The notes under the pieces: generated by a model
Seen by the model: the letters and a program-made list of their open reading frames with translations, nothing else
Databases searched by the model: none
Told to the model about the DNA's origin: nothing
Source of the DNA: Unio delphinus
Taxonomy: Eukaryota > Mollusca > Bivalvia > Unionida > Unionidae
NCBI GenBank assembly: GCA_029339505.1
Contig: JAQISU010000163.1
Coordinates: 1,612,001-1,676,000, forward strand
Length of the DNA: 64,000 bases
Direction of reading: 5' to 3'
Shown: positions 39,990 through 52,689 of the stretch, piece by piece
How the letters are laid out: every line of letters starts with the position of its first letter
Position numbering within the stretch: position 1 is the first letter of the stretch
Program-made: the position numbers and the translations under genes

Positions 39990-40910
39990 TAAAATAACTT
40001 TGTGTTATCTCATAACGTACAAAATTACCATTTTTGAATATTATCTAATAACGTACAAAATGAACAGTTTTGAATGTATTCTCATAACGTACAAAATGAA
40101 CATTTTTGAATGTTATCTCAATGCGTACAAAATGACTATTTTCGAATGTTATTTCATATCGTAAAAAATGAACATTTTTTAATGTTATCTCATAACGTAC
40201 AAAATGACCATTTTTGAATGTTATCTCATAACGTACAATATGACCATTTTTGAATGTTATCTCATAACGTACAAAATGACCATTTTTGAATTTTATCTCA
40301 TAACATACAAAATGACCATTTTTGAATGTTATCACGCACAAAATGACAATTTTTTAATGTTATCTGATAACGTAGAAGATGACCATTTTTTAATGTTATC
40401 TCAGATGACCATTTTTGAAATTTATCTCATAACGTACAAAATGACCGTTATCTCAGATGACCATTTTTGAAATTTATCTCATAACGTACAAAATGACCAT
40501 TTTTGAATGTTATCCCATAACGTAGAAAATGACCATTTTTGAATGATATCTCATAACGTACAAGATGACCATTTTTTAATGTTATCTCATAACGTATAAA
40601 ATGACCATTTTTGAATGTTATCTCATAACGTAGAAGATGACCATTTTTGAATGTTATCTCATAACGTACAAGATGACCATATTTGAATGATATCTCATAA
40701 CGTAGAAAATGACCATTTTTGAATGATATCTCATAACGTAGAAGATGACCATTTTTGAATGTTATCTCATAACGTACAAGATGACCATATTTGAATGTTA
40801 TCTCATAACGTACAAGATGACCATTTTTGAATGTTATCTCATAACGTACAAAATGACCATTTTTGAATGTTATCTCATAACGTACAAGATGACCATTTGT
40901 GAGTATCTTA
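39990..40910. repeat. 36-bp minisatellite, about 25 copies
   Basis: Unit CATAACGTACAAAATGACCA + TTTTTGAATGTTATCT. Because 36 is a multiple of three, the minus strand stays open through many copies (RYEITFKNGHFV). The frame is not considered a gene. Confidence 0.93.
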
Positions 40911-41349
40911 TGCAGTAAAACATACAAGAATTGACCATGGAAAACAAAACCAATATATATTTTACTTTAATTAAAATCGTTGTCAAATGTTCACATTTCC
41001 TTTCGTTGTAATCCTTTATGTGACCATTAATAGGTGTTAACCTTAACATTGCATGCACTAAGTCATATTAGGATTACGAAATTCTAAACTTCTGATACTC
41101 AATAAAAATGTCCTTGATTGGAAATATTTAACGTTCAGTCAGTTTCGAAACAGACGTACATCAAATTGTATTCTGCCACTCAAAATTACAAATAATGGCA
41201 TTAGACTAATTGATTATTTGAATATTTGATTTCGATTTCGACTATTGATGATCATAATGTTTCCCACTCTATTTTTAAAAAGATATCCGAAATGAAATTA
41301 CATCCATGTAAACAGAATTTTATGATATTATTAAATCCATTCATGTGAA

Positions 41350-41699
41350 TTAAGCCAATTTGTCTAAGAGCCTAAGTCACATACAGTGGAAATACCAGTC
41401 AAAATAATAGATATTTTGTGAGATTTCATCTCCTTTTCTTACATTGTAAGCGAACACATGATATTTTGGATAGTGAGTATGATATATTATGTGCTGGATA
41501 ATATTTTTGTGGTTTAAGGGGCTAGTCTTTTGTGAGATTTCGTCTTCTTCATTTACATTCTGAAATTTTAAACAAATAGGGATAATGTGTTAGGGGAGGT
41601 GGTCAATGGCATGCAATGAGATGAACAGTATTTTTTGCCATCTAAGGGATTGTCTATCTTGTGAAATTTCATCTTTGTTTCAAGCTAACACATGATGTT

Positions 41700-41700
<1 letters not shown>
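41350..41700. repeat. about 125-bp triplicated segment
   Basis: Three diverged copies share GTGAGATTTCATCT and CTAACACATGAT motifs. A (GA)n array at 41700-41740 follows. Confidence 0.5.

Positions 41701-41740
<40 letters not shown>
41700..41740. repeat. (GA)n microsatellite
   Basis: About 20 GA units. Confidence 0.95.
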
Positions 41741-41742
<2 letters not shown>

Positions 41743-42189
41743 GGTCTTTGCTTTTCCCTATAAGAATTTTACTTACCTACAGTAGCGCGTATTCAGGTGA
41801 GCCACTAATGCACAGCACAAAATGACCATGAAATACAAAATGATGACAGAAATAGGAACATAAAATTAACATACTTAGCAAGATTTTAGGAACACTACAT
41901 GGACAAAATCAGACACAAATCCAATGAATATAAAATGTAGCTAAGTAATATAATGTATAAATAACTCATCTAATTAAGAGATCACATGCTTGGTTCAGCT
42001 AAATCTCAGAGACTCTCGGACACAGCTCTTCGTCTTACTTACCGACACCTCGGCGACACTATACAAACCAAAAACTAGGGACAGAAAAGGGACATCGAAA
42101 ATGATCATTACAGAGACGTATTTAGGGACATTGTAGGGATACTAAAGCTATACACCAAATTTGATCTTCATAATTATAGCGTACCTAAT
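41741..42189. other. intergenic, nothing recognised
   Basis: No repeat family or coding signal identified. Confidence 0.5.
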
Positions 42190-43200
42190 CAGCATCATCG
42201 CGTTAGTATCTTGACCTAGTGTGGTCAATGAGGCGCTGTACTGCTGAACATTTGACCAGTTCCCTCCACTTGTCTCGATCATGTGCCAATGCCCGTGTCT
42301 CCGCAAAACTTTCCTTATCCATTCTGTGATCTTGTCAGCCCACTTTCTTTTTTTTCTGTCTGGATCTCCTTCTACCCTGCAGTATTGCTGTGGATAGACT
42401 GTTGGCTATAGTGACATGGCCATATAATTTCAGCTTTCTCTTTTTGACAGTGGTGAGGAGGTCTTCATAATTTGTGTATGATGGTGTTACACAGTTCTTC
42501 ATTTGTGATCTAATCCATGTAATAGATGCCAAGAATGGTTCTGTAGCATCTCATTTCAGTGCCTGAATTCTTCGTTGTAATTCTGTTGTCAGGATCTAGA
42601 CCTCACATGAATACAAAACAATTGATATGACTAGTGCTCTCAATAGTCTAATTTTAGTTTTCGGACAGATATTATTTTCTCGCCAGATGGGTCTTAGCTT
42701 TAACATAGCAGCCGTTGTTTGTGCTGCTCGTGGCAAAAGTTCTGCTCTTGATCCCTCTTCGGTGATTATGGAACCAAGATATTTGAACTGGCCCACTGTC
42801 TCCAGTTCCTTTCCTCTGACTTCAATCTTCGTTGAGATTTGTTTGCCACTATTTGTCGTCAGCTTTGTCTTCTCGACGCTTATCTCCATGTCAAATCTGG
42901 AAGATGTTTCATCTAGGTTCTTTACTAAGGTGGCAAGCACGTCTTCCATGCCAGCCAGCCCTTCAATGTCGTCTGCAAAGCGTAGGTTGGTGATGTTACA
43001 CACTCAAATGCTGACTGCCCTACAGTGGTTTTCCAGGGCTTCGCTCATTATACGATCTAAGTAGATGTTGAAAAGCGTGGGTGACAGGAGACAGCCTTGA
43101 CTACACCAGCTGTTGTCTTTAACCAGTCCCTTACAGAACCTTAAGCAATTACTGCAATGGTAGGTTTGGCGTACATCTGCTTGATGGTATTCGTTATCTT
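42190..43200 (-). mobile_element. RTE-like LINE 3' relic
   Basis: The minus strand carries the C-terminal half of an RTE-type reverse transcriptase. Near 43000 NLRFADDIEGLAGMED holds the catalytic dyad (FADD). KTKLTTNSGKQIS, LETVGQFKYLGSIITEEGSR and RPIWRENNICPKTKIRLLRA follow to about 42600. A shifted part, LLTTVKKRKLKLYGHV (near 42445), and the 3' terminal frame to about 42190 complete it. Several stops and a frameshift near 42600. The fragment is 5'-truncated. Confidence 0.78.
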
Positions 43201-43319
43201 TTGACCCATGTAAAACACAAATATTCTAAATCATGGACTAGTTCAGCTGACTACTGATATCTACAAATAAATTATGCATAATTGACTACGAGATCTGTTC
43301 GGGTTAGCTGAAGCTTGGA

Positions 43320-43432
<113 letters not shown>

Positions 43433-43989
43433 GATGTATGTGTGTGTGTTGTATTTTGTGTTTAATTTATGTGTGTTTCTATGCGCGCGTACGTTTATGT
43501 CTGTTTTTTCTTCCTTAATAAAAAAAACATTTGTCACTAAACACAAAAAAATATTATTTTGTTGATTATGTATGCGTGTTTATTTTTGTGTATGTGTGCG
43601 CGCATACGTTTGAATGTACAGGTACAGGATGGCCTCTATCGTTTACCTGGCTTGATGCAGCTGTTCCGTATTTTGTGCCGCTGTTCAAGATATATGTGCT
43701 TCTTGTCTGCCTTCGTCTACGTTATTTGTTCAACATGCATTGACTGTTCAGTTAGTGTGTGTTTCTTCATTACCTTGTTTTCGAAACGAGAACAATTAGA
43801 CTTTTCCTCAGCTGTCTTTTTTCACTTTTACAATGTCATTTCTTCTTGAACAAACTGCCATCACGTGAAAGACAGTCAACCGCTTTATACTATGATGGAA
43901 CCTCTTTTATTGCTTTAAATGTCCACACCTTGGCTCTCTCATTACATTGTGTTCTAGACTAAACGAAATGGGATAATATTCATCAATAC
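43433..43989. other. intergenic, GT-rich, nothing recognised
   Basis: TGTGTG runs and chance frames only. Confidence 0.45.
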
Positions 43990-46900
43990 TTAGATGTAAA
44001 CGGAAGCCTAAAAAGAAGCCTTGTTTCAAAGGCGTAGAACCGGAAAAAGAATTCCAGTTATTTTCTTTGGCCCTTTCGGGCTAAACAATTAAAAATTCGA
44101 CCTTTAATTTAGATAACCTGGGTCTAATCGCTTTTCAATCGTCAATCTTCTTTTTCCTGACAGAAACATGGCTAAAAACATCAGGCGATGGGCCCAAGTG
44201 CGCAGATCAAACATCCTACAGTTACTCCATCAAGTGGTGACACAGCCATTCTCGAGGAGGCGGAATTGTTGTCATCACAAAGAACTCCATGGTCAAACGT
44301 CTTAACCACATCACAGCCTTCGATTTGTATCAAACATTGTTGAAACTACTCCAAATAACACTCAGACTGGAACAAAGGTCAGTCCATTTTTCTGCCTATA
44401 CCGTCCCGCTCCTAGTAAAAGAAAACAAGCAAACTGAATCTCTCTTTTTGGAGCCGTCTCCGAGTCTCCTGGAGTATGGAAATTCGATGGGTGGCAACAT
44501 GAGTATTATTGGAGATTTCAACTTTCACTTTGACTGTCCTGTAAACCCATACACATCAAAACTCCTAGATTCCATTCATGTTTTAACGTAAACTGTCAGT
44601 TAACCAACCCACTCATAAATATGGTCACATTAAGTCTGGATTCTTCATAGACCTGATGATAATATTCTGCAATCCACCCTTGCATCCCATGAACTTACAC
44701 CAGATCACCTCTGCATTACATGCCATCTCGACGTATCAGTCCCTAACTCTCCAACTATATTTACTACTAAAAGAAACCTCCGTATGATCAATAGAACCAA
44801 ACTAATGCATGATATCCAAGAAAACCTAACAACTTGCTTACTTACTACTGCAGAACAACTCAATAACTGCCTGCGTGTATTGCTTGAAAAGCATTCACTA
44901 GCCACCAAGTGCAGAGTATCAATTCAAACGTGTTCTTCGTGCCATAGCAGTGTTAGGGACCAGATTCGCACTGCTAAAGAGTAAGAGCTGAGAGGTTTTG
45001 GCTTTCCGCCAGACTCGCTATTCATAAGCAAATCTATGAAGCCACTAAAAAGAACGTTACAAGCATATTCCATGCAGAAAAATCAGCTCACTACAGTACT
45101 AAACATCACGAAAGTTACAGCAACAAAGAGTCCTTTGAGATTACTAAGAAACTGATGTCAAGGAACAAATGGAAACTACTTCCAACTACCTTCTCTCAAT
45201 TCGACTTTCCAGACCTGTTTGCAAATTTCTTCCGTGACAAAGTACACGCCATTAGAGATACGCTTGACAACACAATTTCAATTCAATCGTCAGCATACAG
45301 GTGCGATAGAGAATTTCAGGAACAACCGTTATCAGCATTTGAACCTGTCCCTCTGGATTTAGTAAGTACAATCGGGATAAAGAGTGCAACAAAGTCATAT
45401 GAACTTGATTCAATTCCAACATCACTGCTGCTTGAGTGCTTAAATTTAATATTGCCTTCATAGACTGGTGTTATTATTACCTTATTCATACCCATCATTT
45501 TTCAAAAGTGCTATTGTAAAGCATATGTTGAAGAAACCGACACTTGACTATAACGATTTAAACAACTACCGCCCAGTTTCTAATCTCCCATTCATATCAC
45601 AAATCTTAACAAAAGGTGTGCTAACCCAACTTGTACCTGATCTGAAGTCAAACATTCTTTTTAGCAATGTACATTCTGCATATCGCCCTTGCCACATTAT
45701 TGAAACTACTCTTCTAAATGTAGTTAATGATATTTTCCCTAATTTGGATGGCGGAAAGATTATAGTTCTCGCCTTCTTTTATTTGTCTGCAGCATTTGAC
45801 AAAATAGATCATGATATAGCACATCACCGTCTCTAGCATGTGTCTGACGTTTACAATAAAGCCTTATGGTGACACAAGTCCTACTTGGTCGACAGGACAC
45901 AATTGTCTCCGCAAATGGAACACGATCCATCCCAGTTGATCTATGCTGTGTCCTTCTACATGGGTCTTTTGGGACCTGTTCTCTTCATTCTATACACTTA
46001 GCCGCTCTCAAGTGACAAAAATCATCATCCATTGTCTCACCAATTGTACGATGATAACACCCAATCAAATCTAGTCACCCGACGGAAGTTGATGCTACCA
46101 TCCAATGAGTAGAGGTGCATTTCTGATTCGAAATTGTGGATGACATGTAACAAGCTTCAGATGAATGATGAAAAAACGTAGCCATTCTAATCACAACATA
46201 AACACGTACTCATTCACATCCTTTACCTCACTCGATAAATATCAGCAACACCAACATTAAATTCAAACTGTCAGTACGAATCATAGGTGTTGCTCTGGAC
46301 AATACTCTCACTTGCACCAAGATGCCATGAACATATGTAAGGCTGCATATCTTGAGCTGAGACGCATCAGCTCTTTCAGTCGATGGTACTAAAACAATTG
46401 AGTGTTCATTGGCACTTTCAAGACTGGACTATTGTAACTCAATCATGCCTGGTTCTTCTCAATATCAACTCCAAAAACTTCTAAACGTTAAAAACTCATC
46501 TGCTCAGATCATCCTTAGAGTAATACGATCAGAGCACACCTTCCCGCGCCCTGTACCCTACACTGGCTATCATTTTGATCCAGAATCAAACAGAATTTGT
46601 TCTCTGTACTCCATTTCACTGATCGACTGCAGACCAACATACCTATCCGACCTCACCCATGTGCACACAACAGCAAGATACTTACGCTCTTCTGACAATC
46701 GTATACTCCTTATTCGCGCTATGAAACGAAATCACATTGACTAATTTCTTTTGCATCCCAGGGCCAAGCAACGTTGAATGAATTGCCCATTGAACTTAGA
46801 CACAAAGACACAGTGCTCACTTTTAAGGGTGCTCATAAAATTTACCTATTTTAACTTTAATAACACAGTTAAAGACCTACTGATATTTCCTACTTTAAAC

Positions 46901-47013
46901 AATATCAGCATGTTTGTATTTGTTCTGATTTCATGGTGTTTGTATTTTTTGTAGTCAAATCAATATATATGTTGTAAATCGCTTAGATTTTCTTAAGATT
47001 AAGCGTTATACAA

Positions 47014-47080
<67 letters not shown>
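43990..47080 (+). mobile_element. L2/CR1-type LINE, degraded copy 1
   Basis: Endonuclease remnants: FFLTETW near 44150, GGGIVVI near 44258, SIIGDFNFHFDCP near 44502. RT: NNYRPVSNLPFISQILTKGV near 45560, FYLSAAFDKIDHD near 45775, then DYCNSIMPGSSQYQLQKLLN near 46428 and PTYLSDLTHVHTTARYLRSS near 46640. The 3' end GATTAAGCGTTATACAAATT followed by (ATT)n at 47017-47080 is typical of L2/CR1 tails. Many stops and frameshifts. The same family starts again at about 61455. Confidence 0.85.
47017..47080. repeat. (ATT)n tail of LINE copy 1
   Basis: About 21 units, directly after the LINE 3' end. Confidence 0.93.
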
Positions 47081-47134
47081 TATCTGTTTGGTTTTCCCTT
47101 AACAAACAGCACTTGTCCCTAAACACACAAAATA

Positions 47135-47458
47135 GTTTGTTTGTTTGATTAGCATTTTTAACGATGCTTTAACAATTTGTTCAGTCATATCGCTACGATG
47201 TCTGATATGAGGCAGTTTATAGTGAAGTCTAGCACTGTGGCATCATGCCGCAGACATGCAGCATGATGTCCCACCCATTCATATTATCCTGACACCTGGC
47301 CAAACAGTCCTAACACTAACCTCTTAATGCTGAGCGTCAAGCGAGGCAGCTGCTAGTACCATTTTGGTTTGTCTTTGGTATGACTCGGCCGAGGATCGAA
47401 CCCACGACCTTCCGCTTCCGCGTCGGACGCTCTAATCACTCAGCTACTGGAGTGGTAA
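47135..47458 (-). mobile_element. SINE-2 copy
   Basis: Full-length family member: tail side GTTTGTTTGATTAGCATTTT, body TCTAGCACTGTGGCATCATG, reverse B box TCGAACCCACGA and reverse A box CTCTAATCACTCAGCTAC. The sense strand is minus. A Polinton capsid fragment follows directly at 47460. Confidence 0.85.
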
Positions 47459-47459
47459 T

Positions 47460-47765
47460 CAAGTACAAGTAACTGCTTTTTAGATCGATGTAATCTTCGG
47501 GCTGTCCTTTGATTTCAAACTCTATGGGAGCTGATCCTGAGTCCTTGACAGAGGAGACGGGATGAAATTCGACCTATGAGATTCTTGCATCGTTATCATA
47601 GTGAATGGCATGAAAAACTGATCCAGTTACGATTTGGAACAGGCGCAAGATTAGATGCATCAGGTTGTATTTTTCTTGTTTCTCTCTGTGGTTTTTTGTT
47701 TCAATAATCAAACACGTCTAAGTCTCGGATGTTTCTTCTTTTCTTAGTCTTTCTAGTTTCTTTAG
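47460..47765 (-). pseudogene. relic of a second B-type Polinton (capsid N-terminus + pVI-like C-terminus)
   Basis: The segment aligns by eye with 15655-15945 of element B. It shares GATCGATGTAATCTTCGGG-like sequence (one or two changes), GAGGAGACGGGATGAAATTC and CTTAGTCTTTCTA. On the minus strand it reads VEFHPVSSVKDS and IKGQPEDYIDLKSSYLY, with two extra residues relative to element B, then the intergenic gap and the acidic/basic end of the pVI-like gene. Both ends stop abruptly. It is a fragment of a related but distinct insertion. Confidence 0.85.
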
Positions 47766-48239
47766 TGTCATTTTCAGTCATTAGTTCACACACCACACAT
47801 CACACTCTACAGACAAATTTGATAGCGTATAAGATTTTGGTAATCCTCTATCTCGTCCATATGTATATGCCTATACCCCGCCAGTCCCGCCCCGCCAAGC
47901 GTTGTATTATTAGTATAGTTTATGTACTAGCTGAACTTACCCGCCTCCCGTTACCCACTGAACTAGCTGGATTTATCCACCACCCGCTACCCACTGAACT
48001 AGCTTAACTTATACGTCACCTGCTTAACGTTACACGCTAATCTAGCTCAACTTACACGTCATCCACTACCCGGTGAAATTGCTGCACTTACACGCTACCC
48101 TACTATCCAATGCAAAAACCCAACGTTCTCATGACGCAATACAGGCACAATATTCCCCAAGTTCAATTCATTCCCGCCCTATTCATGCCAAGGGTGGAGG
48201 TGGCTGTAATGTTTTTCCCCATAGACCATGTATTGCCCC
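47766..48239. other. intergenic, nothing recognised
   Basis: Weak internal repeats of CCCACTGAACTAGCT-type sequence at about 47925-48090. No gene. Confidence 0.45.
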
Positions 48240-49270
48240 TTATTACTACTCGCAGGGAGTGATGGACTGACAGGCAAGGGGTGACTGATGGAAGTATAGA
48301 ATGACAGGCATGGTGTGATGGATGGAAGTATAGATTGACAGGCAAAATGTGATGGATGGAAGTATAGATTGACAGGCAAAATGCGATGGATGGAAGTATA
48401 GATTGACAGGCAAGGTGTGATGGATGGAAGTATAGATTGACAGGCATGATGTGATGAATGGAAGTATAGATTGACAGGCAAGATTTGAAGGATGGAAGTA
48501 TAGATTGACAGGCAAGATGTGTTAGATGGACGTATAGATTGACTGAAGGCAAGATAGGATGGATTGAGGTATAGACTGACACGCAAGATGTAATGAATGG
48601 AAGTATAAACCGACAGGCAATGTGTGATGGATGGAAGTATAGATGGATCAGCAAGATGTGATGGATGGAAGCATAGATTGACAGGCAAGATGTGATGGAT
48701 GTAAGTATAGATTGACAGGCAGGATCTTATGGATGGAAGTATAGCTAGGTTGACAGGCACGGTGTGATAAATGGAAGTATAGATTGACAGGCAAGATGTG
48801 AGGGATATAAGTATAGACTGACAGCCAAGATGTGACCAATGGAAGTATAGACTGACAGGCATGGTGTGATGGATGTAAGTATAGGTTGACAGGCAAGGTG
48901 TGATGGATATAAGTATACATTGACAGGCAAGGTGTGGTGGATGGATGTTTGGATTGAGAGGTAAGGTGTGATGAATGGAAATATGATTAATACAGGCAAG
49001 GTGAGAAAGATGGAGGAAGGAATCGACAGGCAAAGATAATGGATGGAAATTATGATTTGACAGGCTGACATGTAAGATGTGATGGATGAAGTGGATGGAA
49101 ATATGGAATGACATGCACAGGCATGATTAAACGGATAGAAAAATGGATCCACAGGAAATATCCGATGGATTAAAGGATGGAAGTATGGCTTAACAGGCAA
49201 GGTGTGATAGTTGGAAGTTTTCGCGATATCTGAAAGTAGGGAAGCAGGGATCGAGAAGCAGGGTGTGATA
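48240..49270. repeat. 34-bp minisatellite, about 29 copies
   Basis: Unit AAGTATAGATTGACAGGCAA + AATGTGATGGATGG with frequent single-base changes and some longer units toward the right. Minus-strand open frames across it are repeat artefacts. Confidence 0.93.
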
Positions 49271-49932
49271 CCTGCACGCAACTTTTAATGATTTCAGATA
49301 CTAATTATACAACAGGATAATTGTTCCCTTAGCCTCCTTTATCATATTTAATTGGACCTATGTCTCTATAGTGTGCTCTGGAAAACAACCAAAAACCCAA
49401 ACAAACCTTTAATCCCTATGAAAAATTACTGGACATAATGTTATCATAAACAAGATTGACCTTGAACTCTTTAAGAAATTCATAAGTGACAAACATTTCA
49501 ATTCGTATGACTCATTCCCGTACTGCTCTATGTATTACATTTACTGACCCAAAAGCAATACAATAATGCCAAACTAAAAAAATGAAAGACTTCATTTACA
49601 AAGTTGCATAATGAATTGATATATCAAAATGTTAAAATTGAAAAGAGAACAATATATATCGAAATACATTGAACAAAACAGAACACACGTTTACATTCCG
49701 CTGACAAACAATGTCGAAGAGAATCATGAATAACATCCCCTGTACACTAGATAATTTTGATATTTATCACTCCAGGTCTTCCTCTAATTCTATCTTTAAT
49801 CATCCTGTTTCGATTATAGCATGAAATACATATTTAAAATTAATGGTTTATCTAAGATATATGAACGTAATTGCACTATTGCTAGATTAATTAATACTGC
49901 ATACATTAGTACTATATTTCTTAATTTATGTA

Positions 49933-49936
<4 letters not shown>
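49271..49936. other. intergenic, nothing recognised
   Basis: AT-rich with no repeat family or coding signal. Confidence 0.5.

Positions 49937-49997
<61 letters not shown>
49937..49997. repeat. (TC)n microsatellite
   Basis: About 30 TC units. Confidence 0.95.
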
Positions 49998-50001
<4 letters not shown>

Positions 50002-50737
50002 GTTCACTGTAATCATCAACTTGAACAGTCTGACTAGAAATGATCATCCGGGATACCATCGACGCGGTATATAAATATACAGACACCATACTACACAATG
50101 AGATAATTCACAAATTGGAATTTCCAAGTTACATAAGGAACTGCCTGTGAAAACGCCCACATCATTTTAATGAGATTGGTAGGTGACAATATTTTCACAA
50201 TACATGCAAAAACAATTCAAAAAACATGCTCTTGAAAATCGAAGGCACTATTTTTAATAATAGGCAAGCGGAAATCGAAAGTATAATGCTGATGACATTT
50301 GTATTCATTGATTAATGTTTGGAATGAAATTATCAATCATGTCACAACTGGTCTGGTTGCAAATTCTTATACATAATGACAGTCGCATTCTTCAGTGAAA
50401 AAAACTTTCAACTGTAATGTGTGGAAGTTGTTCTCTGGTGATCTATTTCAACAGTGGCTAAAGACATTTTAGTTCGAGTTTCCTCTGACCCTTTTCACCC
50501 AATTCTTGATATTTGGATATCCATGTTGGGGTGTAGGATTAGAATCCACTGCCTATCGAAATATTGGAATTTCCCATTTGGTGTTGGCGTAGAGTAGCTG
50601 CTTACTAGCGGGCCTATCAAACTTGAACGACTTTTCATCGAGATAAACCTGTATGAAATTGATAGAAATATGATAAAGTCGTTCAAGTTTGAGTACGTTC
50701 ATGTTTTCTGCATTTGTCTAATTTCCATTATTACTGC

Positions 50738-50785
<48 letters not shown>

Positions 50786-50787
50786 AG
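49998..50787. other. upstream region of TPR/J-domain gene
   Basis: Unassigned AT-rich sequence ending in a (TTA)n array (50738-50784) and the acceptor ACAG. A 5' non-coding exon would lie at or before this region; not identified. Confidence 0.4.
50738..50784. repeat. (TTA)n microsatellite at splice acceptor
   Basis: About 15 units running directly into the acceptor at 50786-50787. Confidence 0.93.
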
Positions 50788-51304
50788 GACTCGTACCATG
50801 ACTTCGTCTAAGCCTAGTGATTCCGACAAGTGGCGACAAGAAGGAAACAACCACTATAAGTCAGTCGATGAGAAAATGAGCCCAGTGGTTAATATAGTCC
50901 GTTTGCAAAAGTCACTAAGCTGCTATCATAAGTCTCACACATTCTCCACGTGTAAATCAGAAACGGCTTCAGCTTCCAAAAACTTGGCACTTGCCAACTG
51001 GAAACTTGCCATGTTAAGCTCGGACGCAGGGGAGAAATGGATAACGGTGAAATTTTACTTTGAGGAATCATTCAAATATTTTAACGAAGCTTTTAGAATG
51101 GGTGAACATATCAAGGACCAGCTTTGGATCGATAATATAATGTCTTCCTTACGCTCATGTTGGGGTAATATGCTTGGTCTGGTGGATTCCACCGCAAAGG
51201 ATAGATTAGAAAAGGCGAGAATAATTCAAGAAGTCGTTAACATGATACCTGCCAAAGACATTCAGGCCGATTGTTACTTGGATATCGCACGGATTCATTT
51301 CCAT
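50788..51304 (+). CDS. TPR/J-domain-like protein, first coding exon
   Basis: Acceptor TTACAG, ten bases of leader, then the ATG at 50798 ([20 protein letters not shown]). The exon gives 169 codons, phase 0, and the donor is GTATGT at 51305. The sequence is helical with TPR-like spacing: [36 protein letters not shown] and [18 protein letters not shown]. All four exons join to 1,353 nt (450 aa). The protein has TPR-like helices in the N-terminal three quarters and a J-like domain at the end. This architecture suggests a co-chaperone adaptor binding Hsp70. It is not a family that I can name. Confidence 0.72.
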
Positions 51305-51376
51305 GTATGTATGTATGTATGTATGTATGTATGTATGTATGTATGTATGTATGTATGTATGTATGTATGTATGTCT
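51303..51376. repeat. (ATGT)n microsatellite beginning at splice donor
   Basis: About 18 tetranucleotide units. Each unit contains a GTATGT-like donor motif; the first is the one that joins in frame to exon 2. Confidence 0.95.
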
Positions 51377-51589
51377 CAAAAATGACTATTCGTAAGGAAT
51401 GTTTATAAGAAGAATGTGGAGATTAAGACGAAAGTAACTGTGGCACGACCCCTTTGTCCTTTTTGTACATATATGGGGCCTGAAGTGAGGAAATAAATCT
51501 TGAACATTGGTTAAACGTGACCGTAGCCTGAAGATCATGGATGAATGATGAGGAATGTAAATTGGCTTTCAATCACAGCGTCTGATTTT

Positions 51590-51659
<70 letters not shown>

Positions 51660-52134
51660 CTTTCTGTTGACAAAGTAAGGATATCAATCTCAGTGCTTCC
51701 ATTTTTGCTTGTATAATTAATTGTTCAACATTCATATTTACAATTCACTGAAACTATTTATAACTGCTGAGTGATGTTTTATTTAAACATACATGATACC
51801 CAGGGAAGGCAATGTTTTAAAAATATATGTTAGGGTACTTTGATTTCACAGAGTTCATATTCAAATGATAAGAAAATTCTATGTTGCATCTATGACTGAG
51901 TACCCCCACATTAAAATTCCTTCACCGTGTATTATGGATGTTTTACTAAGGTATCAGTAACTGTTGCAGCGATCGAGTTTCGTTAATTGTCATAGTTCAT
52001 TAACCTTATTCTTAAAAAGTGTATTAGTGGCTATACACATTTGTGGAAGTGCTCTACATGTGAAATATGTAACAGCAAATAGCATATGAGCAAGTACGGT
52101 TATACTATGGTCATATCGCTTGCCTTATTTCCAG
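51377..52134 (+). other. intron 1 of TPR/J gene
   Basis: Holds a (TA)n array at 51592-51658. Otherwise unassigned. It ends at the acceptor TTTCCAG. Confidence 0.6.
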
Positions 52135-52327
52135 TCTGGTATTACCGCAATTGAAGCTGGAAACTACCGCGACAGCCTTTACCAAATGAAGGAGTGCTAC
52201 TACCCACTGAACGAGGCCACAAGAGTTGGAGTCGGACTAGCGAATATTCTGCAGGAAGTTAGAATTCTCGAAGAAGACGTGAACATGCATACCTGTATAG
52301 CAAAAGCCATGCAGTCAAGAGCCACAG
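52135..52327 (+). CDS. TPR/J-domain-like protein, exon 2
   Basis: The acceptor CCAG is followed by SGITAIEAGNYRDSLYQMKE, a clear TPR-like helix pair, then CYYPLNEATRVGVGLANILQ. The donor after ACAG at 52327 leaves phase 1. Joining to exon 3 restores a Gly codon and DNIFDT. Length 193 nt. Confidence 0.72.
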
Positions 52328-52689
52328 GTTAGATATGAAATATTAGGACTAACTTATCTAAAAAAATTGATTCAATGTTCTGACAAAGCCGTCGTCCAGA
52401 CTGAAATGTGGACTGAATTTCATCTGCCTGTTGAATGTAAAAAATATTTGCCCAGAATGGCACGAATGGCAGATGTAAGAACCTTTGAATGGTACTACTT
52501 GTGTTTCAAAACCCAAAGCTTGAATAACTCAGCACGACATTATTTGTTTGATGTCATCTTGTACATACTGTACTTGACCACGTGACCACTAAACACACTT
52601 CAATTACTTCCTGAATTTTAGTAATTGTTTTTTAATAAGTTTTCAAAGCTGAGCTACTGTTCTGGTGTTCAGTAGCAATTTTGAGTGTT

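Noticed and set aside
39990..40910. CRISPR-like array of regular short repeats
   Set aside because: The units are directly adjacent without unique spacers, and the genome is eukaryotic.
40448..40927. 159-codon repeat frame (RYEITFKNGHFV)
   Set aside because: Produced by a 36-bp minisatellite whose period is a multiple of three.
48163..49281. Long minus-strand frames rich in HPSHLACQSILPS
   Set aside because: Produced by the 34-bp minisatellite in all three frames. A non-triplet period with several open frames is typical of a repeat artefact.
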